Below the pieces are notes generated by a model. That model had not been told where the DNA came from. It saw only the letters and a list, made by a program, of their open reading frames with translations, and made no database searches. A program made the translations under genes and the position numbers. Below, in pieces: positions 34,499 through 43,961 of a stretch of 64,000 nt of DNA (within the stretch, counting starts at the first letter, position 1; the number at the start of each line of letters is the position of its first letter). The stretch is from Williamsia limnetica (GTDB lineage: Bacteria > Actinomycetota > Actinomycetes > Mycobacteriales > Mycobacteriaceae), in contig NZ_QJSP01000003.1 in the NCBI RefSeq assembly GCF_003217475.1, positions 310,001-374,000 of the forward strand, read 5' to 3'.

Positions 34499-35026
34499 AT
34501 GGCAACGCGGATCGTCCTCATTCGAGCAGTGAACGTCGGCGGCGCCAAGCTGCCGATGGCCGAGTTGCGTGAGGTCGCCACCGGTCTCGGCGCCTCCGAG
34601 GTCTCCACCTACATCGCGTCGGGGAACCTGCTGTGCACCCCGCCCGGTGACCCCGCCGAGTTCGACCGAGCCCTCGAGAAAGCCATCCAAGAGCGTTACG
34701 GCTTCTTCCGTGAGGTCATCAGCAGATCGGACACCGATCTCGAAGCAGCCCTTGCGGCACACCCTTTCGACATCGTCGAGCCTAAGTACTCCTACGTGTA
34801 CGCCCTCACCGGCACACCGGCCACCACCGCTGTCAACGAGTTCGCGACAAAGGATTTCGGCGCTGACGTCTTCGAGGTCATCGACGACAACCTGCACATC
34901 CGCTACGACGCCGGTGCCGGCACCTCGAAGTTGACGGCGCCGGTCATCGCGAAAGGGCTCGGCGTGCAGGGCACCGGCCGAAACCTTCGGACCGTCCAGA
35001 AACTCATCGAACTCGCCCGAGCCTGA
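34499..35026 (+). CDS. DUF1697 domain protein
   Basis: This 175-residue protein has the DUF1697 pattern: RIVLIRAVNVGGAKLPMAEL, TYIASGNLLCTPPGDPAEFD and a C-terminal TGRNLRTVQKLIELA. The family is widespread in bacteria, cytoplasmic and of unknown biochemical role. The gene appears monocistronic. No ribosome site is obvious before the ATG. Confidence 0.88.
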   Translation: MATRIVLIRAVNVGGAKLPMAELREVATGLGASEVSTYIASGNLLCTPPGDPAEFDRALEKAIQERYGFFREVISRSDTDLEAALAAHPFDIVEPKYSYVYALTGTPATTAVNEFATKDFGADVFEVIDDNLHIRYDAGAGTSKLTAPVIAKGLGVQGTGRNLRTVQKLIELARA

Positions 35027-35084
35027 CACGCCGACTTCGTCATCCGCCACCGCCAGGCCTGGTCTGCGCGAGATACTGGTCGAC

Positions 35085-35291
35085 ATGGATACCTGGCAGA
35101 TCGTCATAGCCATCGCGGCCATCGCGCTTGTCATCGGAGTGATAGCAGCCCTGGTCCAGGCGAAGCGGGCGAAACGTCCGCCTATTCCGGCCGACTGGTA
35201 TCCGGACCAGCGTGACCCTTCACTCGAGCGGTATCACGACGGCAACGGTTGGACCGATCAGACAAGGCCCAACAAGGAAGACGACTACTGA
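35085..35291 (+). CDS. Small membrane protein with DUF2510 motif
   Basis: This 68-residue protein has one N-terminal membrane helix (IVIAIAAIALVIGVIAALVQ) and a basic KRAKRPP stop-transfer. It then carries the DUF2510 motif ADWYPDQRDPSLERYHDGNG followed by WTDQTRP. DUF2510 is an actinobacterial motif found near the membrane in many small proteins and is thought to mediate protein interaction; function is unknown. It follows the DUF1697 gene by 58 bp. Confidence 0.82.
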   Translation: MDTWQIVIAIAAIALVIGVIAALVQAKRAKRPPIPADWYPDQRDPSLERYHDGNGWTDQTRPNKEDDY

Positions 35292-35303
35292 CTCGCTCCG
35301 GGT

Positions 35304-35349
35304 GGGGGCACAGTAGGTAGGGGCATAGTCGGTAGGGCCGCAGTCAGTC
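35304..35349 (+). repeat. Degenerate 15-16-bp tandem repeat, three units
   Basis: Three adjacent units resembling GGGGCA-AGTCGGTA lie at 35304-35319, 35320-35334 and 35335-35349, just after the DUF2510 stop and reaching into the 3' end of the convergent GntR gene. The units are imperfect, and no function is evident. Confidence 0.4.
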
Positions 35350-36036
35350 GAACTGCGTCAGCAGATGCTGTTCGGCGTCATGCAGATACGTGTCCATCGC
35401 GTCGGCCGCGGACTCGATCTCTCCCCCGGTCAGCAACTCCACGATCTCCCCGTTGCGCTCGACATATCGTGAGTGGAACTCACGCGCCGAACCGGTCCTG
35501 AAGAACACCAGCCGCATCTCGGCCAGCAGCAGGTCCATCTCGACATCGAGGCGGCTGCTGCGGGCCTGCGCGACGATCGCCCGATGAAAATGCTGATTGG
35601 CGCTGGCCACAGCGTCGCCGTCGGCATTCGCCAGACCGTCGCGGCCCTCGCTGACCGCCGCACGCATCGCCGCCAAGAACTCCTCGGCCCCCTGACCGAC
35701 GCGGATCGCACCGGTTTCGATCACCCGCCGTGCGCGGTACACATCCCGCACATCATCGGCGGTGGGCGTCCGAATGAGAACACCCCGATTGGGTACCCGC
35801 ACCACTATGCGTTCGGAAACGAGCTGGCTGAGCGCCTCGCGCAGCGTATTGCGGGAGATTCCGAGCGCTCGCGCGATGGCTTCCTCCGGTAGCCGAGCAC
35901 CCGAACGGAGTCGTCCCTCATCGACCTGCGCGCGCAGGACCGCCGCTGCGCGTTCGGCCGAGGACGTGCGCACCACATCGGGCCGGGCGGCCTCGAGTGC
36001 CCCGAGGACTTCGACGAGGTCAGATCCGTTTTCCAC
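35344..36036 (-). CDS. GntR-family (FadR-type) regulator of the 5-oxoproline operon
   Basis: The 230-residue protein has a winged helix (AAAVLRAQVDEGRLRSGARL, EEAIARALGISRNTLREALS) and a helical FCD ligand domain with ANQHFHRAIVAQARSSRLD. It is divergent from the pxp operon, and a perfect 17-bp palindrome lies between, so it most likely represses that operon and itself until 5-oxoproline or a related ligand binds. The GTG at 36036 is the likely start; the upstream ATG at 36111 would place the operator inside the coding sequence. Confidence 0.86.
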   Translation of the reverse strand: MENGSDLVEVLGALEAARPDVVRTSSAERAAAVLRAQVDEGRLRSGARLPEEAIARALGISRNTLREALSQLVSERIVVRVPNRGVLIRTPTADDVRDVYRARRVIETGAIRVGQGAEEFLAAMRAAVSEGRDGLANADGDAVASANQHFHRAIVAQARSSRLDVEMDLLLAEMRLVFFRTGSAREFHSRYVERNGEIVELLTGGEIESAADAMDTYLHDAEQHLLTQFD

Positions 36037-36065
36037 CAAAACAGTGTACGAGTCCGGGGATTGTG

Positions 36066-36082
36066 GGATTGTTGAACAATCC
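36066..36082. promoter_or_regulatory. GntR operator between regulator and pxp operon
   Basis: GGATTGTT (36066-36073) and AACAATCC (36075-36082) are perfect 8-bp arms around a single G. The centre TTGTTGAACAA resembles FadR-type GntR sites. It lies 30 bp from the regulator start and 93 bp from the transporter ATG, a typical shared operator position. Confidence 0.7.
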
Positions 36083-36174
36083 TTATCGCCAAGGAAAAGT
36101 CCCGGAAACATCGGGGATCAACGCTAGGAGCACGAGAGAAACGCCGCCGGGCCGTCACCCCAAGGAGCAATCCC

Positions 36175-37383
36175 ATGGCAGAAGCCATCCCCGTCGAAAC
36201 CACCAACAAGGGCGGCAGAGCAGCCCTGCTCGGCGCCATGTTCCTCATGGCCACCAGCGCCATCGGTCCGGGCTTCATCACCCAGACCACCGAGTTCACC
36301 GTGCAGCTCGGCGCGGCCTTCGCCTTCGCCATCCTCGTCTCGATCCTGGTCGACATCGCGGTCCAGCTCAACGTCTGGCGCGTCATCGGCGTCGCCGGCC
36401 GCCGGGCACATGAACTCGCCAACGAAGTCCTGCCCGGCGCCGGTTTCGTCCTCGCCGGACTCGTCGTCCTCGGTGGGTTGGTGTTCAACATCGGCAACGT
36501 CGGTGGCACCGGGCTGGGCACCGACGCCATGTTCGGACTCGAACCCCGCCTCGGCGGCGCGATCTCCGCCGCCATCGCCATCACCATCTTCTTGAGCAAG
36601 CGAGCCGGGGTCGCCCTCGACCGTATCGTGGTGGTCCTCGGTGCCGGAATGATCCTGATGACCGGCTACGTGGCGATCGTGTCCGGACCTCCGGCCGGAG
36701 AAGCACTACGTAACACAGTGATTCCAGAGGAGATCGACTTCCTCGTCATCACCACCATCATCGGCGGAACCGTCGGCGGATACATCACCTACGCCGGCGC
36801 ACACCGCCTGCTCGACACCGGCATGACCGGCCCCGAGCACATCACCCAGATCAGTCGCAGCTCGATCCTCGGCGTCATCGTCACAGGCGTGATGCGGGTG
36901 TTGCTGTTCCTGGCCATCCTCGGCGTCACCGCCGGTGGAGTGCAACTGGCAGAAGACAACCCCACCGCATCAGCGTTCGAGTCGGCACTCGGTGCCGCGG
37001 GGATGCACCTGTTCGGCATCATCTTGTGGGCGGCCAGTATCACCTCCGTGATCGGCGCGGCATACACGTCGGTGTCATTTCTGACCTCGACCGAGACGTC
37101 TGCGCGCCGCCGCAATCTGCTGACCGTCGGTTTCATCGCGATCACGACCATCATCTATCTCCTGATCGAGACGACGCCGGTCAAGCTCCTGATCTTCGCC
37201 GGTGCGTTCAACGGCATCATCCTGCCGCTCGGATTCACCATCGTGCTGTGGGTCGCCTGGCGCAGACGGGATCTGCTCGGCGGATACCGTTATCCCGCAT
37301 GGTTGTTGAGTATCGGTGTGATCGCGTGGTTGGTCACGCTGTACCTCGGCTACGAGTCACTGACCACCCTGGGAGACCTGTGA
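36175..37383 (+). CDS. NRAMP-like transporter of the 5-oxoprolinase operon (YcsG type)
   Basis: The 402-residue membrane protein has about 11 spans and the NRAMP/LeuT-like fold. The first helix reads [13 protein letters not shown], in which the metal-coordinating DPGN of true NRAMP metal importers is absent. The sixth-helix Met-Pro-His motif is also missing. It therefore probably carries an organic substrate rather than Mn2+ or Fe2+. As first gene of the pxp operon (Bacillus ycsG occupies the same place), 5-oxoproline or a related compound is the natural candidate. AAGGAG precedes the ATG by 8 bp. Its stop overlaps the pxpA start as GTGA. Confidence 0.82.
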   Translation: MAEAIPVETTNKGGRAALLGAMFLMATSAIGPGFITQTTEFTVQLGAAFAFAILVSILVDIAVQLNVWRVIGVAGRRAHELANEVLPGAGFVLAGLVVLGGLVFNIGNVGGTGLGTDAMFGLEPRLGGAISAAIAITIFLSKRAGVALDRIVVVLGAGMILMTGYVAIVSGPPAGEALRNTVIPEEIDFLVITTIIGGTVGGYITYAGAHRLLDTGMTGPEHITQISRSSILGVIVTGVMRVLLFLAILGVTAGGVQLAEDNPTASAFESALGAAGMHLFGIILWAASITSVIGAAYTSVSFLTSTETSARRRNLLTVGFIAITTIIYLLIETTPVKLLIFAGAFNGIILPLGFTIVLWVAWRRRDLLGGYRYPAWLLSIGVIAWLVTLYLGYESLTTLGDL

Positions 37384-38138
37384 GCACCATCGACCTCAAC
37401 AGCGACATCGGCGAGTCGTTCGGCCGCTGGGAACTCGGCGACGACAAGGCGATGCTCGACCTGGTGACCAGTGCCAACATCGCGTGCGGATTCCACGCGG
37501 GCGATCCGAGCACCATCGCCCGGACGGCACGCTGGTCGGTCGAACGCCGAGTGCGGATCGGTGCCCAGGTGGCCTACCGCGACCTCGCCGGGTTCGGCCG
37601 CCGTTTCATCGACGCCTCGCGAACGGAGTTGACCGACGACATCGTCTATCAGATCGGTGGATTGCAAGCGTTGGCCGGAGCCACCGGTGGACGTGTCACC
37701 TACGTCAAACCCCACGGCGCCCTGTACAACACAGCGGTGCATCACGAGGAGCATGCGCAAGCCGTGGTCGACGCCATCGTCTCCGTGGACCCAGACCTGG
37801 CGTTGCTGGGTCTACCGGGGTCCCGGTTGCTGGCGCTCGGTGAACAACGCGGCCTGCGGGTGGTGCGGGAGGCGTTTGCCGACCGCGGGTACACCCCGGA
37901 GGCGACCCTGGTGTCGCGCAAGGAATCCGGTGCCGTACTCCATGATGCGGCCGCGGTCGCAAGGCGCGTTCTGCAGATGGTCACCGGCGGCACCGTCGAG
38001 GCGGTCGACGGGTCGGTTGTCACCGTCGATGTCGATTCGGTCTGCGTTCACGGCGATTCGCCCTCAGCTGTCGAGATGGCGCGAACGGTGCGCGATCTAC
38101 TGACATCGGAGGGTGTCGATCTGGAGGCGTTCACGTGA
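37380..38138 (+). CDS. pxpA: 5-oxoprolinase subunit PxpA (LamB/YcsF family)
   Basis: The 252-residue protein begins with the family signature [18 protein letters not shown] and continues [20 protein letters not shown] and [18 protein letters not shown]. PxpA is the ring-opening component of the three-part prokaryotic 5-oxoprolinase, which hydrolyses 5-oxo-L-proline to glutamate with ATP. The GTG start at 37380 overlaps the transporter stop (GTGA), and its stop overlaps pxpB the same way, so the subunits are translationally coupled. Confidence 0.93.
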   Translation: MSTIDLNSDIGESFGRWELGDDKAMLDLVTSANIACGFHAGDPSTIARTARWSVERRVRIGAQVAYRDLAGFGRRFIDASRTELTDDIVYQIGGLQALAGATGGRVTYVKPHGALYNTAVHHEEHAQAVVDAIVSVDPDLALLGLPGSRLLALGEQRGLRVVREAFADRGYTPEATLVSRKESGAVLHDAAAVARRVLQMVTGGTVEAVDGSVVTVDVDSVCVHGDSPSAVEMARTVRDLLTSEGVDLEAFT

Positions 38139-38749
38139 ACCTGTTGCCGTATGGCGACCGCGCCCTACTACTCGAGGTCGCGGACACCGATGAGGTGATC
38201 GGCTGGGTGACAGCCATCCGCGACGCCGACCTACCCGGGGTGCTCGACCTGATCCCGGGGGCCCGGACGGTGTTGGTGGTCGGCGACGACCCGCGGGCAA
38301 TCCCCCGACTGCATAAAGAACTCAAGGCGATGTCGCCCAGTGGGACAACAACACTCGACGACGGACCGGTGATCGAGGTACCGGTCGTCTACGACGGCCC
38401 GGACCTCGAGGACATCGCCCGACTGACAGGCCTGGACGTCGACGAAGTGGTCGCCGCGCATACGGGCACTCCGTGGAAGGTTGCGTTCGGCGGCTTCGCT
38501 CCGGGCTTCGCCTACCTCGTCGGCGGAGACAATCGTTTGCAGGTGCCGCGCCGCGACACCTCGCGTACCAAGGTCCCAGCGGGGGCGGTGGGACTGGCAG
38601 GTGAGTTCAGCGGCATCTATCCCCGGTCGTCGCCTGGCGGCTGGCAGCTGTTGGGACATACGGACTTACCGATGTGGGACGTCGATCGCGATCCCCCGGC
38701 GCTGCTGCAGCCAGGAGTCCGAGTCCAGTTCAGAAGGGCCGAATCATGA
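38135..38749 (+). CDS. pxpB: 5-oxoprolinase subunit PxpB (KipI family)
   Basis: The 204-residue protein has the AHS1/KipI domain: [15 protein letters not shown] near the start, then [20 protein letters not shown] and [20 protein letters not shown]. Together with PxpC it forms the ATP-using part of 5-oxoprolinase that activates the substrate. Bacillus KipI also inhibits a sporulation kinase, a role not expected here. The GTG start overlaps the pxpA stop, and its stop overlaps the pxpC ATG. Confidence 0.92.
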   Translation: MNLLPYGDRALLLEVADTDEVIGWVTAIRDADLPGVLDLIPGARTVLVVGDDPRAIPRLHKELKAMSPSGTTTLDDGPVIEVPVVYDGPDLEDIARLTGLDVDEVVAAHTGTPWKVAFGGFAPGFAYLVGGDNRLQVPRRDTSRTKVPAGAVGLAGEFSGIYPRSSPGGWQLLGHTDLPMWDVDRDPPALLQPGVRVQFRRAES

Positions 38750-39624
38750 GCTCCCTCACCGTTCTCGCGACCGGTCCGCTGACCACCGTGCAGGACGTCG
38801 GCCGACCGGGCCTGGCAGCACTGGGCGTCGGGCCATCGGGCGCCGCCGACCGCCGGTCGTACGGCCTGGCCAACCGGCTTCTCGCCAACCCGGATGCAGC
38901 GGCCGCGCTCGAGGTGACACTCGGCGGACTATCTCTGCGCGTCGATGCCGAGACCTGGTTCGCCGTGACCGGCGCCGACCTGGACGTGTTGGTGGACAGC
39001 GGATCCGGGGCCGCCGCCGTCGGCCGCAATGCCTCGTTCGTCGTACCGTCCGGAGGCACTCTCACGCTCGGGATGGCTCGGTCGGGACTGCGTGCTTACG
39101 TCGCCGTCCGCGGCGGTGTGGACATCGGGCACACCCTCGGCTCTCGGAGCACGGATACCCTGTCCGGGCTGGGTCCCGAGCCGCTCTCCGACGGCGACGT
39201 CCTCGCCGTCGGTCCGCGACCCGGCGACCTCCCGGACCTCGATGTCGCCGCCGTCGCAACACCGGAGGCCGGCGAGGTGGAGCTGGGTGTGTTGCGTGGG
39301 CCGCGGGACGACTGGGTCGTCGATGTCGACGACCTCGTACGCACCGTCTGGCAGACGTCGGACCACAGTGACCGCGTGGGAATGCGCTTGAGCGGCAAGG
39401 CACCGGGCCTGCGGCACCGCGACGAAAATGGCCAGTTGCCCAGCGAGGGGCTGGTGCGCGGTTCCATCCAGGTGCCGCCCGGTGGCGAGCCGGTGCTCTT
39501 CCTTGCCGACCATCCGATGACCGGCGGCTACCCCGTGGTCGCGGTCCTGGTCGCCAACGACACCGACACTGCGGCCCAGATACGTCCGGGCCAATCGATA
39601 CGCCTGCATTGGAGTCGGCGATGA
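38746..39624 (+). CDS. pxpC: 5-oxoprolinase subunit PxpC (KipA/AHS2 family)
   Basis: The 292-residue protein has the AHS2 biotin-carboxylase-like domain: [40 protein letters not shown] and the late [20 protein letters not shown] then [14 protein letters not shown]. It partners PxpB in the ATP-dependent step. The ATG at 38746 overlaps pxpB (ATGA), and its stop overlaps the hydro-lyase ATG. It is free-standing; some bacteria fuse it to PxpB. Confidence 0.92.
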   Translation: MSSLTVLATGPLTTVQDVGRPGLAALGVGPSGAADRRSYGLANRLLANPDAAAALEVTLGGLSLRVDAETWFAVTGADLDVLVDSGSGAAAVGRNASFVVPSGGTLTLGMARSGLRAYVAVRGGVDIGHTLGSRSTDTLSGLGPEPLSDGDVLAVGPRPGDLPDLDVAAVATPEAGEVELGVLRGPRDDWVVDVDDLVRTVWQTSDHSDRVGMRLSGKAPGLRHRDENGQLPSEGLVRGSIQVPPGGEPVLFLADHPMTGGYPVVAVLVANDTDTAAQIRPGQSIRLHWSRR

Positions 39625-40409
39625 CACCGACCACTCCAGCTGCCACCGATCCGGCAACCGCGCGAGCCCTCTTTCGCGACGGCCTGGTGACACCGACCGC
39701 GGGATGGTCACCCGGATGGACGCAGGCGAATCTTCTTGCCCTGCCCCGCGAGGATGCGTACGACTTTCTCCTGTTCGCACAACGCAATCCGAAGCCCTGC
39801 CCGGTCCTCGATGTGATCGACGCCGGGGACGTGTCGGGCCCGCTACTGCGCGGCGACATCCGCACCGACGTCCCGCTGTATCGGGTCTACGAGCACGGCA
39901 CCATGGTCGCCGAGACACCCGATGTCACATCGTGGTGGCGACCCGATCTGGTGACGTTTCTCATCGGATGTAGTTTCACCTTCGAGGCTGCGCTTCTCGA
40001 CGCCGGCGTACCCGTCAGGCACATCGAGCAGAACCGCAACGTACCGATGTTCCGGACCTCCACCCGATGTCGGCCGGCGGGCAGACTGACCGGCCCGCAG
40101 GTGGTGTCGATGCGTCCGATACCCGCTGAGCTGGTCGCCACCGCGGTCCGTGTCACCTCCCGATACCCGGCGGTCCACGGCGCTCCGGTCCACATCGGGG
40201 ACCCCGGCGCGATCGGCATCAACGATCTCGACACCCCCGATTTCGGCGACGCCGTCGACACCCGGCCCGGAGAGATCCCCGTGTTCTGGGCCTGCGGTGT
40301 CACACCCCAGGCAGCCGTCATGGAATCGCGGCCTCCGCTGGCGATCGGTCACGCGCCCGGCCACATGGTGATCACCGATGCCCGCGACACCGACTACCTG
40401 GTGCCCTGA
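39621..40409 (+). CDS. Putative hydro-lyase (YcsI/DUF1445; D-glutamate cyclase family)
   Basis: The 262-residue protein has the YcsI/DUF1445 pattern: [60 protein letters not shown] and [20 protein letters not shown]. The mammalian relative DGLUCY converts D-glutamate to 5-oxo-D-proline. In this operon it may interconvert glutamate and 5-oxoproline enantiomers or supply the substrate. The ATG overlaps the pxpC stop. A hairpin terminator follows its stop by 1 bp, ending the operon. Confidence 0.87.
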   Translation: MTPTTPAATDPATARALFRDGLVTPTAGWSPGWTQANLLALPREDAYDFLLFAQRNPKPCPVLDVIDAGDVSGPLLRGDIRTDVPLYRVYEHGTMVAETPDVTSWWRPDLVTFLIGCSFTFEAALLDAGVPVRHIEQNRNVPMFRTSTRCRPAGRLTGPQVVSMRPIPAELVATAVRVTSRYPAVHGAPVHIGDPGAIGINDLDTPDFGDAVDTRPGEIPVFWACGVTPQAAVMESRPPLAIGHAPGHMVITDARDTDYLVP

Positions 40410-40410
40410 C

Positions 40411-40439
40411 GCCCGTCCCCGACCGGCGGTCGGGTGGGC
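40411..40439 (+). terminator. Hairpin terminator of the pxp operon
   Basis: CCCGACC (40418-40424) and GGTCGGG (40428-40434) form a perfect 7-bp stem around GGC, extended outward by GCCC (40411-40414) and GGGC (40436-40439). It follows the hydro-lyase stop immediately and separates the pxp operon from the monooxygenase operon. Confidence 0.7.
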
Positions 40440-40470
40440 AGGGGTGACGGCGGGCACAGTGTCTACTTTT

Positions 40471-40482
40471 GCGGACTTCCGC
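40471..40482. promoter_or_regulatory. Candidate operator upstream of monooxygenase operon
   Basis: GCGGACTTCCGC has 5-bp arms around CT and lies 69 bp before the monooxygenase ATG. It could bind the LuxR-family regulator encoded at the operon's far end. A single copy was seen, so support is modest. Confidence 0.35.
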
Positions 40483-40550
40483 CCGGTGTGACCGCGCCAT
40501 AGCGTCGGTCGTGTTGTTGCCTACGTCACACAGTCACAAGGGAGTGCCAC

Positions 40551-41720
40551 ATGAGCAGGTTGAAGTTCGGAACCTTTCTCGCACCGATTCACACACCGGG
40601 ACAGAACCCGACGCTACTGCTGCAACGTGACCTGGAGTTCGTTCAGTATCTCGAGACCCTCGGCTACGACGAGGCCTGGTTCGGTGAGCACCACTCGGCG
40701 GGCGCCGAGATCTACGCCTCGCCCGAGATCATGATCGCCGCCGCGGGTGAGCGCACCAGCCGCATCAAGTTGGGCACCGGTGTCACGTCCGTGTCGTACC
40801 ACAACCCGCTGTGGGCGGCCGAGCGCATGGTGATGCTCGATCACCTCACGCAGGGTCGCGCACTGTTCGGTCTCGGACCGGGGTCGCTGCCCACTGACGC
40901 CGCGATGCTCGGCCTGTCACAGATCGACACCCGCGAGCTGTTGGCCGAGAACACCGACATCATCATGCGGCTGCTCCGGGGCGAGACCGTGTCGGCGAAA
41001 ACCCGCACCCACGAGCTGTTCGACGCCAAGATCCAGATGGCGCCGTACTCCGATCCGTTGTTCGACGTCGTGGTCGCCGCCATCGCGTCCCCCACCGGTG
41101 CCCGCTTGGCAGGCAAGTACGGCATCGGGTTGCTGTCGATCGCCGCCACCCTCACCGCCGACGGTTTCAGTGCGCTGCAGCATCACTGGGGCATGCTCGA
41201 GGAGTTCGCCGCGCAGTCCGGGCGCAGCGGTGAGGTCGATCGCTCGACCTGGCGTCTCGTCGGTCCGTTCCACATCGCCGAGACCAAGGAGCAGGCTTAC
41301 AAGGACGTCGCGCACGGCATCGAGTACTGGTTCAACTACCTCCAGCACGTCGCCGCCTTCCCGCAGATGGACGTCCGTGGCACCAACTGCGAGGAGATGA
41401 TCGAGTTCATCAACACCTCCGGCATCGGCGTGATCGGCACCGCAGAAGAGGCCCGCGCCCAGGTGCAGCGACTTGTCGATCAGTCAGGCGGCTTCGGCAC
41501 CCTGCTCATCCAGGGGCACGACTGGGCCAACCCGCAGGCGACCCGCCGCTCGTACGAGCTCTTCGCGCAGGACGTGATGCCGCACTTCCAGGGGCAGGCG
41601 CAGCCGATGCTCGACGCCGCCGAGCGGGCACAGGCGGTTCGCGAAGGCCAGGCCGCCGAGCACGTCAAGGCTGTCGAGCACATGACCAAGAAGTACGAAG
41701 CCGAGCTGGGACGGGCGTAG
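40551..41720 (+). CDS. Luciferase-like flavin-dependent monooxygenase (limonene monooxygenase/type II BVMO-like)
   Basis: The 389-residue bacterial-luciferase-family oxygenase shows LKFGTFLAPIHTPGQNPTLL, GYDEAWFGEHHSAGAEIYAS, RIKLGTGVTSVSYHNPLWAA and the flavin loop ALFGLGPGSLPTDAAML. The pattern recalls LimB-type limonene monooxygenase and type II Baeyer-Villiger enzymes, which use FMNH2 from a separate reductase plus O2. AAGGGAG precedes the ATG. Co-operonic genes encode an SRPBCC protein, flavin reductase and riboflavin-precursor synthesis. The substrate is probably a hydrophobic ketone, aldehyde or terpene, but this is inference. Confidence 0.83.
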   Translation: MSRLKFGTFLAPIHTPGQNPTLLLQRDLEFVQYLETLGYDEAWFGEHHSAGAEIYASPEIMIAAAGERTSRIKLGTGVTSVSYHNPLWAAERMVMLDHLTQGRALFGLGPGSLPTDAAMLGLSQIDTRELLAENTDIIMRLLRGETVSAKTRTHELFDAKIQMAPYSDPLFDVVVAAIASPTGARLAGKYGIGLLSIAATLTADGFSALQHHWGMLEEFAAQSGRSGEVDRSTWRLVGPFHIAETKEQAYKDVAHGIEYWFNYLQHVAAFPQMDVRGTNCEEMIEFINTSGIGVIGTAEEARAQVQRLVDQSGGFGTLLIQGHDWANPQATRRSYELFAQDVMPHFQGQAQPMLDAAERAQAVREGQAAEHVKAVEHMTKKYEAELGRA

Positions 41721-41724
41721 CACC

Positions 41725-42138
41725 ATGGCCAATGTCACTGTTGAACAAGAGTTTCCAGTATCCGCCGACACCGTCTGGGGCTGGGTCGGCAACACCGGAG
41801 ATGTCGCATCGTGGATCCCGGCCATCGGTTCGTCGCGGATGGAGGACGACGTCCGCCATGTCGTTTTCACCGACGGGGAACCGGCTCGCGAACGGATCAT
41901 CGAGCACATCGATGCGGAGCGGACCTACACCTACCAATACCTCGACGGACCGCTCCCGTTGCAGCACTATCAGTCGACGATCCTGGTGCTCGAGGCCGCT
42001 GACGACACGTGTCTGGTGCGCTGGTCCGCAGAGTTCGGAGCCGAGTCTGCCGAGGTCGAGGCGGGGCTCGCCACCGCAATCGACGGCATCTATTCCGATG
42101 CGTTGCAAGAACTGAAGGCCAAAGTAGTCCCTGTGTGA
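41725..42138 (+). CDS. SRPBCC (START-like) ligand-binding protein
   Basis: The 137-residue helix-grip-fold protein reads VTVEQEFPVSADTVWGWVGN, SWIPAIGSSRMEDDVRHVVF and LVRWSAEFGAESAEVEAGLA. SRPBCC proteins bind hydrophobic small molecules; some are aromatases or cyclases. It lies 4 bp after the monooxygenase gene, so it may deliver substrate to, or take product from, that enzyme. No catalytic residues can be assigned. Confidence 0.83.
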   Translation: MANVTVEQEFPVSADTVWGWVGNTGDVASWIPAIGSSRMEDDVRHVVFTDGEPARERIIEHIDAERTYTYQYLDGPLPLQHYQSTILVLEAADDTCLVRWSAEFGAESAEVEAGLATAIDGIYSDALQELKAKVVPV

Positions 42139-42213
42139 CCTGAGATGTCGGGCCGGCGCGGGTGCACACTCCCCGCGCCGGCCCACCACCAATCGCAGCC
42201 GAAGAGGTACACC

Positions 42214-42750
42214 TTGAACACGCACTGCAGCACCGACGACATCCACGCGATCAGCGCCACCGACCCCGCGGGTGTCGGCACCGCTTTCCGGGAAGCGCTG
42301 GCGCATTTCTGCTCCGGAGTCGTGATCGTCACGGCCACCGACGCCACCGGAGCGCCGGTCGGGATGACGGTCGGTTCGTTCACCTCGATCTCGATGGATC
42401 CGCCGCTCGTCGGATTCTTCGCGGGCCAAAACTCGACCACCCTGCCGCACGTCATCGCCGACGGCAGGTTCTGCGTCAACGTCTTGTCCGAGGACCAACA
42501 TCTGCTGGCCCGCACGTTCGCGCGCAGCGGCGCCGACAAGTTCGCGGGCACCGACTGGACACCTGCCACCAACGGTTCACCGCGCCTGGCCGGAGCGCAC
42601 GCCTGGATCGATTGCACCCTCGATCAGCAGCAGAGCATCGGCGACCACGACCTCGTCGTCGGTCGGGTGGACGCACTGGTCGTCCCACAACCGAACGAGC
42701 CGCTCGTGTTTCACCGCTCGGTGTTCCATGGTCTGCGAGCCCACGCATGA
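42214..42750 (+). CDS. Flavin reductase-domain protein
   Basis: The product has 178 residues from the TTG at 42214, which has AGAGG 6 bp upstream; an ATG at 42145 would add a non-conserved basic leader. Motifs of the FMN-binding split-barrel flavin reductases are seen: GTAFREALAHFCSGVVIVTA, GMTVGSFTSISMDPPLVGFF and RFCVNVLSEDQHLLARTFAR. It would supply reduced FMN or FAD to the luciferase-like monooxygenase encoded two genes upstream. Its stop overlaps the ribBA ATG, coupling flavin reduction to flavin synthesis. Confidence 0.87.
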   Translation: MNTHCSTDDIHAISATDPAGVGTAFREALAHFCSGVVIVTATDATGAPVGMTVGSFTSISMDPPLVGFFAGQNSTTLPHVIADGRFCVNVLSEDQHLLARTFARSGADKFAGTDWTPATNGSPRLAGAHAWIDCTLDQQQSIGDHDLVVGRVDALVVPQPNEPLVFHRSVFHGLRAHA

Positions 42751-43961
42751 GCGACCTCACCACCGTGGCCGAGTGCCTCCAACAGCTACGACTGGGACGT
42801 CCGGTGATCGTCGTCGACGACGAATCACGCGAGAACGAGGCCGATCTGGTGATGGCCGCCGAGTTCGCAACAGTCGACAACATCGCGTTCTTCCTCGACC
42901 ACACCTCCGGCTTCCTCTGCGTCGCCATGCCGCAATCGCGCACCATCGAACTCGGCTTGCCGCAGATGGTCACCGACCCGACCGATCCCCTCGGCACCGC
43001 CTTCACCGTCAGCGTCGACGCGGTGGCCGGCGTCACCACCGGGATCAGCGCGGGAGACCGGGCCCAGACGATCCGCGTGCTGGCAGCACCCGAAGCGGTC
43101 CCCGCCGACTTCACCCGCCCCGGTCACGTCATGCCGCTGCGCGCTCGCGACGGAGGGGTTCTCGAACGCCGCGGACACACCGAGGCCGCCGTCGACCTCT
43201 GCGCTGAAGCCGGGCTCGAACCGGTCGGCGTGATCTGCGAGATTATCAGCGCCGACCGTCGGGAGATGCTGTCCCGCGGCGACGTCGGCGCATTCGCGCA
43301 GCGCCACGGTCTCGCCATGATCACCATCGAGCAGCTCGTCGCGCACCGACGAGCCGGTGCGATCTCCCGCGGCGCTCAGTGCCGACTACCCACCGATCGC
43401 GGCCTCTTCGAGACGATCGCCTACCAATCTGCAACCGGCTCCGAACATCTCGCGCTCGTCAACGGTGACCTCCGTACCGGCACCCCGCTCGTCCGGGTGC
43501 ACAGCGAATGCCTCACCGGCGACACACTGGGCTCCCGACGTTGCGACTGCGGTGACCAATTGCGCACCGCGATGTCCGAGATCGCCGCCGCGGATTCAGG
43601 TGTCCTCATATATCTCGGCGGACACGAAGGACGCGGCATCGGCCTGTCCGCCAAGATCGCGGCCTACCGGCTACAAGACCTCGACGGTCTCGACACCGTC
43701 GATGCGAACCTGCGCCTGGGCATGCCCGTCGACGGCCGCGACTACCGTGATGCCGCCGCCATCCTGCACGACCTCGGAGCCGGCCGAATCCGGTTGCTCA
43801 CCAACAATCCGGCCAAGTCCGCAGCACTGCGCGAACTCGGTATCGACGTCGCCGAGGTCGTCGGACTGGAGATCGAGGCCACGGCCGACAATCTCGGCTA
43901 CCTGGCCACCAAACGAGACCGGCTCGGCCATCACCTCCTCCCAGAGAAAGCAGTGATCTGA
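42747..43961 (+). CDS. ribBA: Bifunctional DHBP synthase / GTP cyclohydrolase II
   Basis: The 404-residue protein has an N-terminal RibB domain (VIVVDDESRENEADLVMAAE, DFTRPGHVMPLRARDGGVLE) and a C-terminal RibA domain from about residue 205. RibA zinc ligands Cys255, Cys266 and Cys268 lie in HSECLTGDTLGSRRCDCGDQ; GGHEGRGIGLSAKIAAY is the GTP-site loop. It makes both precursors of riboflavin. It overlaps the flavin reductase gene (ATGA) rather than sitting in a rib operon, so it probably boosts flavin supply for the monooxygenase. Both active sites look intact. Confidence 0.92.
   Translation: MSDLTTVAECLQQLRLGRPVIVVDDESRENEADLVMAAEFATVDNIAFFLDHTSGFLCVAMPQSRTIELGLPQMVTDPTDPLGTAFTVSVDAVAGVTTGISAGDRAQTIRVLAAPEAVPADFTRPGHVMPLRARDGGVLERRGHTEAAVDLCAEAGLEPVGVICEIISADRREMLSRGDVGAFAQRHGLAMITIEQLVAHRRAGAISRGAQCRLPTDRGLFETIAYQSATGSEHLALVNGDLRTGTPLVRVHSECLTGDTLGSRRCDCGDQLRTAMSEIAAADSGVLIYLGGHEGRGIGLSAKIAAYRLQDLDGLDTVDANLRLGMPVDGRDYRDAAAILHDLGAGRIRLLTNNPAKSAALRELGIDVAEVVGLEIEATADNLGYLATKRDRLGHHLLPEKAVI

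Noticed and set aside
40551-43961. A bioluminescence (lux) operon
   Set aside because: There is a single luciferase-like subunit and no luxB or fatty-acid reductase genes; the sequence style is that of limonene or type II Baeyer-Villiger monooxygenases.
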